64,000 nucleotides of DNA from positions 62,001 to 126,000 of the forward strand of contig NZ_JAKGAP010000007.1 of assembly GCF_021532375.1 (NCBI RefSeq), given 5' to 3'. The number at the start of each line of letters is the position of its first letter. Position 1 is the stretch's first letter. Positions 17,913 to 25,217 of this stretch are shown in pieces. The DNA comes from Paenibacillus alkaliterrae. Its GTDB lineage: Bacteria; Bacillota; Bacilli; Paenibacillales; Paenibacillaceae. The notes beneath the pieces were generated by a model that ran no database searches, was not told the DNA's origin, and saw only the letters and a list, made by a program, of their open reading frames with translations. The position numbers and the translations under genes were made by a program.

Positions 17913-18743
17913 ATGACAACGACAGTTAAAGAGCGAATTGATGTGCTGCTGGTTGAGCGCGGTTTTTTTGAAAGCAGAGAGAAGGCGAAGGCAGCTTTGA
18001 TGGCAGGGCTCGTGTTAGTCGATAACGAGCCCGTAGACAAAAGCGGCATGAAGGTTTCGCGAGCGGCGGATATCAAGGTGAAGGGCGCTTTACACCCCTA
18101 CGTCAGCCGCGGCGGCTTAAAGCTGGAGAAGGCCATTCGTTCATTTGGTATCGATGTAACAGGCCGCGTCATGCTTGATATCGGTGCGTCTACCGGCGGA
18201 TTTACGGATTGCGCATTGCAAAATGGTGCTTCGTACGTATATGCGATCGATGTCGGATACAATCAGTTAGATTGGTCTCTACGGCAGGATGAACGTGTGA
18301 ATGTGATGGAACGTACGAATTTTCGCTATACGCAGCCTTCAGATTTAATCGGTCCTGCACCGACTTTCGCCACTATCGATGTTTCATTCATTTCATTGAA
18401 GCTTATCCTGCCCGCATTATCTACTTTGCTTTCGGTAGATTCCGGCATCGTAGCGCTCATCAAACCGCAGTTTGAAGCTGGAAGGGAAAAGGTCGGGAAA
18501 TCAGGCGTCGTTCGTGATTCTTCGGTGCATAAAAATGTATTGAAGACGTTATTATCCGCTGCGGCCGAGCTAGGGTATTCCTTGCAAAACTTAACGTTCT
18601 CGCCCATTACGGGAGGAGAAGGCAATATCGAGTTTTTAGCTTATTGGACGTGGACGGCAAAGCCGAATGAAAATGTACCTGCTGAAGCAGAAATCGAACG
18701 AATCGTTGAATTAGCTAATCAAACCTTTAAAGCTGGAAAATAA
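17913..18743 (+). CDS. TlyA family rRNA (cytidine-2'-O)-methyltransferase (YqxC)
   Basis: A 276-residue protein with an N-terminal S4 RNA-binding domain (RIDVLLVERGFFESREKAKAA-type sequence, about 7-60) and a FtsJ-like SAM methyltransferase domain with LDIGASTGGFTDCAL (about 88-102) and the segment LIKPQFEAGREKVGKSGVVRD. Relatives methylate 16S and 23S rRNA; some also act as haemolysins, which is not shown by the sequence. Located between dxs and argR as in other Bacillales. ATG at 17913, with AAGGAG upstream. Confidence 0.93.
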   Translation: MTTTVKERIDVLLVERGFFESREKAKAALMAGLVLVDNEPVDKSGMKVSRAADIKVKGALHPYVSRGGLKLEKAIRSFGIDVTGRVMLDIGASTGGFTDCALQNGASYVYAIDVGYNQLDWSLRQDERVNVMERTNFRYTQPSDLIGPAPTFATIDVSFISLKLILPALSTLLSVDSGIVALIKPQFEAGREKVGKSGVVRDSSVHKNVLKTLLSAAAELGYSLQNLTFSPITGGEGNIEFLAYWTWTAKPNENVPAEAEIERIVELANQTFKAGK

Positions 18744-18755
18744 AAAAGTGAACAA

Positions 18756-18800
18756 GAAGGGTGCCGTACAGTTTTTTATAACTGCAGGGGCATCTTTTTT
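18756..18800 (+). terminator. Probable terminator after tlyA
   Basis: An imperfect inverted repeat (around 18757-18772 with 18780-18794) with matching ends AGTT/AACT and TGCC/GGCA, followed by six T residues. Confidence 0.6.
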
Positions 18801-18801
18801 C

Positions 18802-18831
18802 TTTACATCAGCATAAACAATTTGCTAAAAT
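18802..18831 (+). promoter_or_regulatory. Candidate sigma-A promoter before the 158-residue gene
   Basis: TTTACA (18802-18807) and TAAAAT (18826-18831) with an 18-base spacer, about 90 bases before the next start. A 7-bp inverted repeat (CGTTCGC 18849-18855, GCGAACG 18889-18895) lies in the leader and could be an operator or hairpin. Confidence 0.45.
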
Positions 18832-18922
18832 GTAAGAAACCAAACAAACGTTCGCTTTTGAGCGTGACAGGAATTTGCCCCCAGTATGGCGAACGATTAA
18901 GGAATAAGAAACCATTAGCGAA

Positions 18923-19399
18923 ATGGGGGAGCTTATGGATACGTACGGTGATTGGTTGATTATGCTGCTCGCAGGCATTGTGTTAGCGATATGGATGCTT
19001 CGAGCATTTTATCGTTGGCTGCATGAGCCTGCAAGCGTTAATCGACTAAAGCTAGGCAAAGGCGGCGAGCTTAAACCTGATGATGAGAATATACTGCTGC
19101 TTGAACGCGCTGGCTATGAAGTGAGCTCCGGCAAGCATTTAGTGCCGATCCCTATTCTTTTAGATGACGTGCCGCTTGGTAAGGGCAGTCGATTATATAT
19201 TGATTATATTGCGGAGAAGGATAAAAGCATGTATATCGTAAAGACTGCGCGTGACCGAATGCCGATGGATTGGTCGGCAAGCGGAGTAAGGGACAGGCTG
19301 CTCGTTTATTCCTTGTTATTGCCAGAATGTGCAGGCGTATTATTCGTAGATGCTAAGGATAAGGTTATACGCAAGATTACTTTTCACATCGCAGACTAA
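18923..19399 (+). CDS. Membrane-anchored protein of unknown function, PD-(D/E)XK-like pattern
   Basis: I do not recognise a named family. The 158-residue product has one N-terminal membrane helix (about 10-28), a charged linker, and a cytoplasmic domain of about 100 residues. That domain resembles the pattern of small PD-(D/E)XK nucleases: ERAGYEV (Glu 61), YIDYIAEKD (Asp 94) and YIVKTARDR (Lys 107). The acidic residue two before the lysine is missing (Ile 105), so any nuclease-like fold would be inactive or altered. It has its own promoter candidate and lies directly before argR. Start uncertain: ATG 18923, or ATG 18935 just after GGGGGAG. Confidence 0.6.
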   Translation: MGELMDTYGDWLIMLLAGIVLAIWMLRAFYRWLHEPASVNRLKLGKGGELKPDDENILLLERAGYEVSSGKHLVPIPILLDDVPLGKGSRLYIDYIAEKDKSMYIVKTARDRMPMDWSASGVRDRLLVYSLLLPECAGVLFVDAKDKVIRKITFHIAD

Positions 19400-19418
19400 T
19401 TAGTCATGGAGGGTTTAT

Positions 19419-19871
19419 ATGAAGGGTATCCGTCAATATAGAATTAAAGAAATTATTACGAATCATGCGATTGAGACGCAGGAAGAACTTGTAGAAGCGC
19501 TGCGTGCTGGCGGCTTGCAAGTGACACAGGCTACCGTATCGAGGGATATGAAGGAACTGATGCTAATAAAGGTGCCTGCAGGTGAAGGGAAATATAAATA
19601 TTCAATTCCACAGGAGCATCAACGTCAAAATCCGATTCACAAGCTTAAGCGTGCCTTGCTTGATCATTTTGTACATATTGACTTTACAGATAATTTAGTC
19701 GTCATGAAATGCTTGCCTGGAACTGCAAATGCAATCGGAGCCTTACTTGATAATATGGAGTGGCCGGAAGTGATGGGTACCATTTGCGGCGACGATACGA
19801 TATTGATGATATGCCGCACCAAGAAGCAAAGCGGAGAAGTTGTCGAGCGGTTGCTCGAGCTATTGAACTAA
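19419..19871 (+). CDS. argR: Arginine repressor ArgR/AhrC
   Basis: Arginine-responsive hexameric regulator of arginine synthesis and breakdown. The 150-residue protein has an N-terminal winged helix with QATVSRDMKELMLIKVP (about 37-53) and a C-terminal oligomerisation/arginine-binding domain with LPGTANAIGALLDNMEWPEVMGTICGDDT; GTANAIG and GDDT are the ligand-contact segments. GGAGGG precedes ATG 19419. argR-recN adjacency is conserved in Bacillales. Confidence 0.96.
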   Translation: MKGIRQYRIKEIITNHAIETQEELVEALRAGGLQVTQATVSRDMKELMLIKVPAGEGKYKYSIPQEHQRQNPIHKLKRALLDHFVHIDFTDNLVVMKCLPGTANAIGALLDNMEWPEVMGTICGDDTILMICRTKKQSGEVVERLLELLN

Positions 19872-19884
19872 GGAGGATTCGGCC

Positions 19885-21597
19885 ATGCTGCGTGAGCTAT
19901 CTATAAGGAATTTAGCGGTGATTGAAGAAGTAAACGTTACTTTTCATCATGGATTTCATGTGTTAACAGGGGAGACGGGTGCAGGTAAATCGATTTTGAT
20001 CGATGCATTAAGTTTAGTTGTTGGCGGCAGAGGCTCTGCAGACATGGTACGGTACGGCTGTGACAAGGCTGAGATGGAAGCCTTGTTCGATTTGCCTCTG
20101 GGTCATCCGGTGTGGAAGGTGCTGAATAAGCTGGGTGTAAATTCCTCTTCTGAGGAGATGCTCGTTATAAGGCGGGAGCTGTCATCCTATGGGAAGAGCA
20201 GCAGCCGAGTGAACGGTCAGCTTGTCACGATGACCATGCTGCGTGAAATAGGAGAATATCTGGTGAACATTCACGGGCAGCATGAGCATCAGTCCTTGCT
20301 GCGGACGGAGCAGCATTTGGAGTGGCTGGACTTGTTTGCAGGCGATTTGCTAATCGAGCGGAAGCAAAATTACCGCGCCGTTTTCAGTCAACTGCAGCAA
20401 GCTAGAACCTCTTTGCGCGAGCTGGAAAATTCAGCAAGGCATAACGTTCAAATGCTTGATTTGTATCGATTCCAGATCGAAGAAATATCAAGTGCGCAAT
20501 TGAAGCCGCTTGAGGACGAATTACTTACGGAGCAGCGGCGCAAGCTAATGTATGCAGGCAAAAGAATGGATGCCGTCTCCGAAGCCTATTCTCTGCTTTA
20601 TGACGGGAAAGGCTTGGATGCAGTAAGCAAGGCAATCACAAAACTTACAGACATCCAGTCTTATGACGCGGTGAAGCTCAGTCCGCTTTTGGAGCAATTG
20701 CAATCAGCTTTTTATCAAGCAGAGGATGCTGCTTTTCAATTGAGGGATTACCGTGATGGAATAGAATCTGATCCGGAGCTGCTTTCGCAGGTTGACGATC
20801 GGCTTGATTTGATTAATGGCTTAAAGCGTAAGTATGGAGAAACGATTCCGGATATATTAAGTTATTTGCAGCGAACGACAGTAGATCGCGACAAGATCGA
20901 GAATCGGGATCAGCTTCTTGAGGAGCTGCGCTTAGAGGAAAGCCGTCTATACGAACAGGCATTGGAATTAGCGATGGAATTGTCGCAGCTTCGAGAGCAT
21001 GCCTCTATACGTTTGTCAGAGGCAATTGAAAAGGAGCTGGGGCAGCTTCAAATGTCCGCCGCCAAGTTTCGTGTGCAAATTGATCAATCGATAGCCGGAA
21101 CAGTTGAAGAAGATCGTCCCCGATTACATGCGAATGGCATGGATGAAGCGATTTTCATGCTGTCGACCAATCCTGGAGAGCCTTTGAAACCGTTAAGCAA
21201 AATTGCGTCCGGCGGAGAAATGTCACGAATAATGCTTGCGCTCAAAAGTATTTTCGCTGAGATTGATCAAGTTCCGGTTCTTATATTCGATGAAGTCGAT
21301 ACCGGCGTAAGCGGTCGTGCAGCACAAGCAATCGCGGAGAAGATGTCGCAGCTGGCTGCGAGATGTCAAGTATTCTCGATCACACACTTGCCGCAGGTAG
21401 CTTGTATGGCGGATCATCATTACGAAATAAGCAAGCAGGTTGTCGGAGCGCGTACGTCTACATCAGTTGCAGAATTGATTGGAAACATTCGAATCGAAGA
21501 GCTTGCCCGTATGTTAGGCGGAGTGGAAGTAACGGAAAAAACAAGGCATCACGCACAAGAAATGCTTGATTTAGCGCATAGACAGAAGGGGGCGTAA
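19885..21597 (+). CDS. recN: DNA repair protein RecN
   Basis: SMC-like ATPase of 570 residues that acts early in double-strand break repair. Walker A GETGAGKSIL (about 31-40), the long coiled-coil arms in the centre (about 150-370), the ABC signature ASGGEMSRIMLAL near 442-454 and Walker B VLIFDEVDTGVSG near 468-480 are all present. AAGGAGG precedes ATG 19885. Full length and intact. Confidence 0.97.
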   Translation: MLRELSIRNLAVIEEVNVTFHHGFHVLTGETGAGKSILIDALSLVVGGRGSADMVRYGCDKAEMEALFDLPLGHPVWKVLNKLGVNSSSEEMLVIRRELSSYGKSSSRVNGQLVTMTMLREIGEYLVNIHGQHEHQSLLRTEQHLEWLDLFAGDLLIERKQNYRAVFSQLQQARTSLRELENSARHNVQMLDLYRFQIEEISSAQLKPLEDELLTEQRRKLMYAGKRMDAVSEAYSLLYDGKGLDAVSKAITKLTDIQSYDAVKLSPLLEQLQSAFYQAEDAAFQLRDYRDGIESDPELLSQVDDRLDLINGLKRKYGETIPDILSYLQRTTVDRDKIENRDQLLEELRLEESRLYEQALELAMELSQLREHASIRLSEAIEKELGQLQMSAAKFRVQIDQSIAGTVEEDRPRLHANGMDEAIFMLSTNPGEPLKPLSKIASGGEMSRIMLALKSIFAEIDQVPVLIFDEVDTGVSGRAAQAIAEKMSQLAARCQVFSITHLPQVACMADHHYEISKQVVGARTSTSVAELIGNIRIEELARMLGGVEVTEKTRHHAQEMLDLAHRQKGA

Positions 21598-21720
21598 TGG
21601 AAGCCATTCAGGGAATGTTTTTGCGGACATAAAACAAACAGGTCGGGGTAACTTAAAGGTACGCCAATGGCGATAAAGCCTTCTACGTCATGCGATGGAA
21701 TTACAGGGAGCGTGAAATCA

Positions 21721-23049
21721 TTGAACTCCAATCAAAGGAAGCGATGGTTTGGCCTAATTCTCGTGTTCTTCATTTGTATGATCGGGAGCTCCACCCCGTT
21801 TCAACATTTTGCCGCCATTCCGAATGAACTTCGTTTATTCTCCGGGCAACTGAAACGATTACAATATGGAGTGCCCGTTCATGCAGAAGTAACGGTCGAC
21901 CCTCATATGCTTAAGATTAATGGTACTTCCAGTAACTCGCTGTCCGTCAATTTGAATGAACCACTGTCATTGCAACCGAATCATAGCGGTCAAACCAAAA
22001 TGAAAGTGAAATTATTTGGTAAAATTCCATTTAAGACGGTTAAAGTCAATGTCGTACCAGATTTACGCGTTATTCCGGGCGGTCAAACGATCGGTGTTAA
22101 AGTGAAATCAGCGGGTGTCTTAGTTGTTGGACACCACCAAGTTGTAAGTGATTCAGGGGAGAAACAATCACCTGGAGAAGCGGCTGGACTGCGTTTAGGT
22201 GACCTTATCGTAAAGATCAATGGGAAAAGAGTCAATGAAGTTCACAAGGTGGCAGAGCTATGCGAAAAAGCCGGTCTTGATAAGCAATCGCTCTTAGTAA
22301 GCTATAAACGCGACGGAAAGTTTGCTGAAACGCGTTTAACTCCTTTGTTCGATGCGGAAGACAAAGCTTGGAGATTAGGCTTGTATATCCGTGACTCCGC
22401 TGCGGGAGTTGGGACGCTTACGTTTTACGCACCCGATCAAGGGGTGTATGGAGCATTGGGACATGTCATAACAGACATGGATACACAAACGCCGATCGAA
22501 GTTGGTGAAGGTCAAATTTTACAATCAAGCGTTACATCTATTAACAAAAGCCAAAATGGCGAACCTGGAGAAAAACGAGCTCAATTTGTGAAAGAAAGCA
22601 AAATATTAGGTAATGTTGAACGAAATACTCGATTTGGCATTTTCGGTAAAATGAATGAAGTTCCTACCCACAGCTACAATTCAAATTCAGTTCCCGTAGC
22701 ATTTGCCGAAGACGTTAAAGAAGGACAAGCACAAATCTTAACGGTCATAAGCGGACAGAAGGTAGAACGTTTCAATATCGAAATCATTCATGTCTCAAAG
22801 CAACCAGGCCCTGCAACTAAGGGAATGGTTATCAAAATTACGGATAAACGATTACTGAACAAGACAGGCGGTATCGTGCAAGGTATGTCAGGAAGTCCTA
22901 TAATACAGGATGGTAAGCTTGTAGGTGCTGTCACTCATGTATTTGTAAACGACCCTGCCTCAGGATACGGCTGCTTCATCGAATGGATGCTGCAGGATGC
23001 AGGCATATTGTTGAAATCAGCTAACGGTCGAGTAGATGAGGCTGCATAA
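21721..23049 (+). CDS. spoIVB: SpoIVB signalling serine peptidase (S55)
   Basis: Forespore protease that is secreted into the intermembrane space and cuts SpoIVFA to trigger pro-sigma-K processing. The 442-residue protein has an N-terminal membrane segment (about 10-28), a PDZ domain (about 110-205, SPGEAAGLRLGDLIVKING), and the peptidase domain with YGALGHVITDMDT (catalytic His) and GIVQGMSGSPIIQDG (catalytic Ser). The start is uncertain: TTG 21721 follows GGGAG by nine bases, but ATG 21667 with AAAGG is also plausible and would add 18 residues. Followed by a terminator and spo0A. Confidence 0.95.
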   Translation: MNSNQRKRWFGLILVFFICMIGSSTPFQHFAAIPNELRLFSGQLKRLQYGVPVHAEVTVDPHMLKINGTSSNSLSVNLNEPLSLQPNHSGQTKMKVKLFGKIPFKTVKVNVVPDLRVIPGGQTIGVKVKSAGVLVVGHHQVVSDSGEKQSPGEAAGLRLGDLIVKINGKRVNEVHKVAELCEKAGLDKQSLLVSYKRDGKFAETRLTPLFDAEDKAWRLGLYIRDSAAGVGTLTFYAPDQGVYGALGHVITDMDTQTPIEVGEGQILQSSVTSINKSQNGEPGEKRAQFVKESKILGNVERNTRFGIFGKMNEVPTHSYNSNSVPVAFAEDVKEGQAQILTVISGQKVERFNIEIIHVSKQPGPATKGMVIKITDKRLLNKTGGIVQGMSGSPIIQDGKLVGAVTHVFVNDPASGYGCFIEWMLQDAGILLKSANGRVDEAA

Positions 23050-23072
23050 CACGTGCAAGCTTTTATAATAAG

Positions 23073-23112
23073 CGTCTGGTATGGCTGAGGAAATGCCATG
23101 CTGGACGTTTTT
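23073..23112 (+). terminator. Terminator after spoIVB
   Basis: A 13-bp stem (23073-23085 with 23095-23107, including three G-T pairs) with a nine-base loop, then TTTTTATTTT. Confidence 0.85.
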
Positions 23113-23170
23113 ATTTTATTTAGATTGAATGAATTAAAACCGCGTCTTTGTCATTGTGGGCGATGGAATT

Positions 23171-23177
23171 TGTCGAA
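23171..23177 (+). promoter_or_regulatory. Spo0A box 1 (exact TGTCGAA)
   Basis: Exact match to the 7-base Spo0A recognition core, 172 bases before the spo0A start, on the plus strand. The 236-base stretch between the spoIVB terminator and spo0A holds this box, two more and a sigma-H-like promoter, and no gene that I can support. Confidence 0.65.
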
Positions 23178-23255
23178 GAAGAAAGAACGAAATCGTTATA
23201 TGTAGTAAATTTTTAATTATAACGAAGTCACGTAAAAAAATAAAGAAAAATAATA

Positions 23256-23262
23256 TTCGACA
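23256..23262 (-). promoter_or_regulatory. Spo0A box 2 (exact, minus strand)
   Basis: TTCGACA on the plus strand, which is TGTCGAA on the minus strand. It lies just upstream of the -35 of the candidate sigma-H promoter. Confidence 0.7.
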
Positions 23263-23264
23263 GA

Positions 23265-23291
23265 AGGAATTAATCTACCCATGTCGAAAAC
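23265..23291 (+). promoter_or_regulatory. Candidate sigma-H promoter of spo0A
   Basis: AGGAATT (23265-23271) and GTCGAAAAC (23283-23291), spacer 11 bases, fit the sigma-H consensus (RnAGGAwWW and RnnGAATww) with one mismatch in the -10. The -10 overlaps a Spo0A box, as at the sporulation promoter of B. subtilis spo0A. Confidence 0.6.
23282..23288 (+). promoter_or_regulatory. Spo0A box 3 (exact TGTCGAA)
   Basis: Third exact Spo0A box; overlaps the -10 of the sigma-H-like promoter by six bases. Occupancy here would be expected to block RNA polymerase. Confidence 0.7.
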
Positions 23292-23348
23292 TTTAAGTAG
23301 ACAACTAGTGAGCGAAATAATGAATAACATTTAAGGGAGGACCACAAC

Positions 23349-24161
23349 TTGCATAAGATCGAAGTACTATTGGCAGATGACAACAGAGAATTCACTAACC
23401 TGTTATCGGAATACATATCCGAACAATCTGATATGAGTGTAAGTGGAGTCGCTTATAATGGAGAAGAGGTTTTAAGACATTTGGAGGAAACACGAAACGT
23501 TCCGGATGTACTTATACTTGATATTATTATGCCTCATTTGGATGGACTTGGCGTGCTTGAGCGCTTGAAAGAAATGAACCTGTCCCCTATGCCGAAAATT
23601 ATTATGCTTACTGCTTTCGGTCAAGAAAATATTACTCAGAAAGCTGTTCAATTGGGCGCTTCCTATTATATTTTGAAGCCGTTCGATATGGATATCTTAG
23701 CGAACCGTATTCGTCAGCTAGCCGGTAATCCGACATTCTCCTCGACGGGCAGCTTCTCAACGAGTTCCTCAACTTTGAAGTCGAATGTCGTGCCAATCGC
23801 TAAAGGAAAAAACCTCGATGCGAACATTACGAGCATTATCCATGAAATTGGCGTACCCGCCCACATTAAAGGGTATCAATATTTACGCGAGGCGATAACG
23901 ATGGTGTATAACAATATTGAAATTCTGGGAGCGATTACAAAAACACTGTATCCGGCGATCGCCGAAAAATTCAAAACGACGCCTTCACGCGTCGAACGCG
24001 CGATCCGCCACGCGATTGAAGTCGCATGGACGCGCGGCAACATCGACAGCATCAGCCACTTGTTCGGGTACACCATCAACATCAGCAAGTCGAAGCCAAC
24101 CAATTCCGAGTTCATCGCGATGGTGGCAGATAAGCTGCGAATCGAGCATAAGGTGAGCTAA
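23349..24161 (+). CDS. spo0A: Sporulation master regulator Spo0A
   Basis: Response regulator at the end of the sporulation phosphorelay. The 270-residue protein has a receiver domain (about 1-125) with acidic residues Asp 10/Asp 11, phosphoacceptor Asp 58 in LILDIIMPH and Lys 109-region ILKPFDM, then a serine/threonine-rich linker and the Spo0A DNA-binding domain with [33 protein letters not shown] and the C-terminal [10 protein letters not shown]. The start is TTG at 23349, with AAGGGAGGA eight bases upstream; no in-frame ATG fits. Likely under sigma-H and Spo0A control from the boxes upstream. Confidence 0.98.
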   Translation: MHKIEVLLADDNREFTNLLSEYISEQSDMSVSGVAYNGEEVLRHLEETRNVPDVLILDIIMPHLDGLGVLERLKEMNLSPMPKIIMLTAFGQENITQKAVQLGASYYILKPFDMDILANRIRQLAGNPTFSSTGSFSTSSSTLKSNVVPIAKGKNLDANITSIIHEIGVPAHIKGYQYLREAITMVYNNIEILGAITKTLYPAIAEKFKTTPSRVERAIRHAIEVAWTRGNIDSISHLFGYTINISKSKPTNSEFIAMVADKLRIEHKVS

Positions 24162-24207
24162 TTGTCATAATCGAAGATACTCAGTTCTTGGATATGCTTG
24201 ACTAATT

Positions 24208-24259
24208 AAAACCGTTTGTTATTGGATTGCTTATAGCAGTCCGTAACAAACGGTTTTTT
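24208..24259 (+). terminator. Strong terminator after spo0A
   Basis: AAAACCGTTTGTTA pairs with TAACAAACGGTTTT across a 22-base loop (24208-24221 with 24244-24257); T-rich tail. Confidence 0.88.
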
Positions 24260-24326
24260 AACAAGAGTATGTATGCGCGAAGGAGAGACGATAAGGCTAA
24301 ACAAAAAAAGGCCATCATAGGATGCC

Positions 24327-24494
24327 TTAGTTGTAAACGACTCTTCTATTTAAGTAAACATTTTTTCCATACTTTTGGATTAATCCGTAGGACTCCGCTT
24401 TTACATAAGCATGAATTTCTTTTAATCGTTGGTTGCTTGGTTGAAGGGTCTCTTTTACTTTCCCATCAACGAATACATCAAATACAATTTTCAT
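24327..24494 (-). CDS. Small protein of 55 residues, unknown function
   Basis: A short reading frame on the minus strand with convincing signals: GAGGTG lies five bases before the ATG at 24494, and the product begins MKIVFDVFVDGKVKETLQP and ends LNRRVVYN. It is soluble, basic and rich in short beta-forming stretches, with a helix KEIHAYVKAESYGLIQKYG in the middle. I do not recognise the family. It faces spo0A convergently, between the spo0A terminator and the DUF2627 gene. The longer frame on the opposite strand looks non-coding. Confidence 0.6.
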   Translation of the reverse strand: MKIVFDVFVDGKVKETLQPSNQRLKEIHAYVKAESYGLIQKYGKNVYLNRRVVYN

Positions 24495-24648
24495 CTTGCA
24501 CCTCATTTTCTTTTGATATTCTTATATTAGTATTTATGTATTTCGTAATGATAAAGTGTAGTTAGGAATATTGTAATCATTTTTCGAAAGCATTATCGCA
24601 ATGTAAAATACAAAAGAGATCGGTATTGACTTGCTTTTGAACAAAATA

Positions 24649-24697
24649 AAAACCGCTAGTCTGCGATTCGAATAAATCGTCAGAATAAGCGGTTTTG
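24649..24697. terminator. Terminator of the DUF2627 gene
   Basis: AAAACCGCT and AGCGGTTTT form a 9-bp stem around an inner partial hairpin. It lies directly after the stop of the minus-strand DUF2627 gene and has T runs on both strands. Confidence 0.65.
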
Positions 24698-24707
24698 CAG
24701 GAAGGAA

Positions 24708-25001
24708 TTAGCTTTGGGGCTTCGGAGGACGCGATCGCTTCTGCTTAAAGCGCGGGGCGACGTAATTACGCTTCCGATCTCTGAAAAAGGTCCAGCCGCC
24801 AATAAAGCCGGCGCCGGCGGCGAACATAATGAAGCCCACTATAAACTTCAGCCACTGAAAATGAGGCGTAACGGCATCATTACCGAAATCGGAGAAGTAC
24901 ACAAAGACGGTATCCTTCATTTCTAGAAATCCAAAGCAAGCGAGTAAGCCGGGAATGACAAGCATTAAAATCGCGATAAATCGGGCTGTGACTAATTTCA
25001 T
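24708..25001 (-). CDS. DUF2627 family membrane protein
   Basis: A 97-residue protein with two membrane helices (about 5-27 and 48-70) and a basic C-terminal tail (RKRNYVAPRFKQKRSRPP). The pattern fits DUF2627 (YqzF of B. subtilis), a family found next to bkd genes. The frame extends to 25049, but the ATG at 25001 begins the conserved part (MKLVTARFIAILMLVIPG) and has AAGGAG upstream, at a rather long distance of 11 bases. Divergent from lpdV. Function unknown. Confidence 0.75.
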   Translation of the reverse strand: MKLVTARFIAILMLVIPGLLACFGFLEMKDTVFVYFSDFGNDAVTPHFQWLKFIVGFIMFAAGAGFIGGWTFFRDRKRNYVAPRFKQKRSRPPKPQS

Positions 25002-25217
25002 GAAAGCAGCGTCTCCTTGTCGGTCAAAATATACAGTTAGCTCTATCATACCTGTTTACGTTACGAGTGTCTATTTCATAAAGGACGATGTAATGGTCGG
25101 CCAAAACAGGTACAATAGAAAGGTATGTCATGATACAATGCATAAGGGCAGTAGTGATCAACGAATGTTTATGCGAAAAAAATATATAGTGCAGGAATTA
25201 GTGGAGGGAATGGTAAT

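Noticed and set aside
23167..23220. 17-residue frame (ATG before the first Spo0A box)
   Set aside because: Very short, no ribosome site, and located in a regulatory region; base constraint is better explained by the 0A box.
24227..24565. 112-residue plus-strand frame after spo0A
   Set aside because: It begins inside the spo0A terminator, has no ribosome site and is antisense to the better-supported 55-residue gene.
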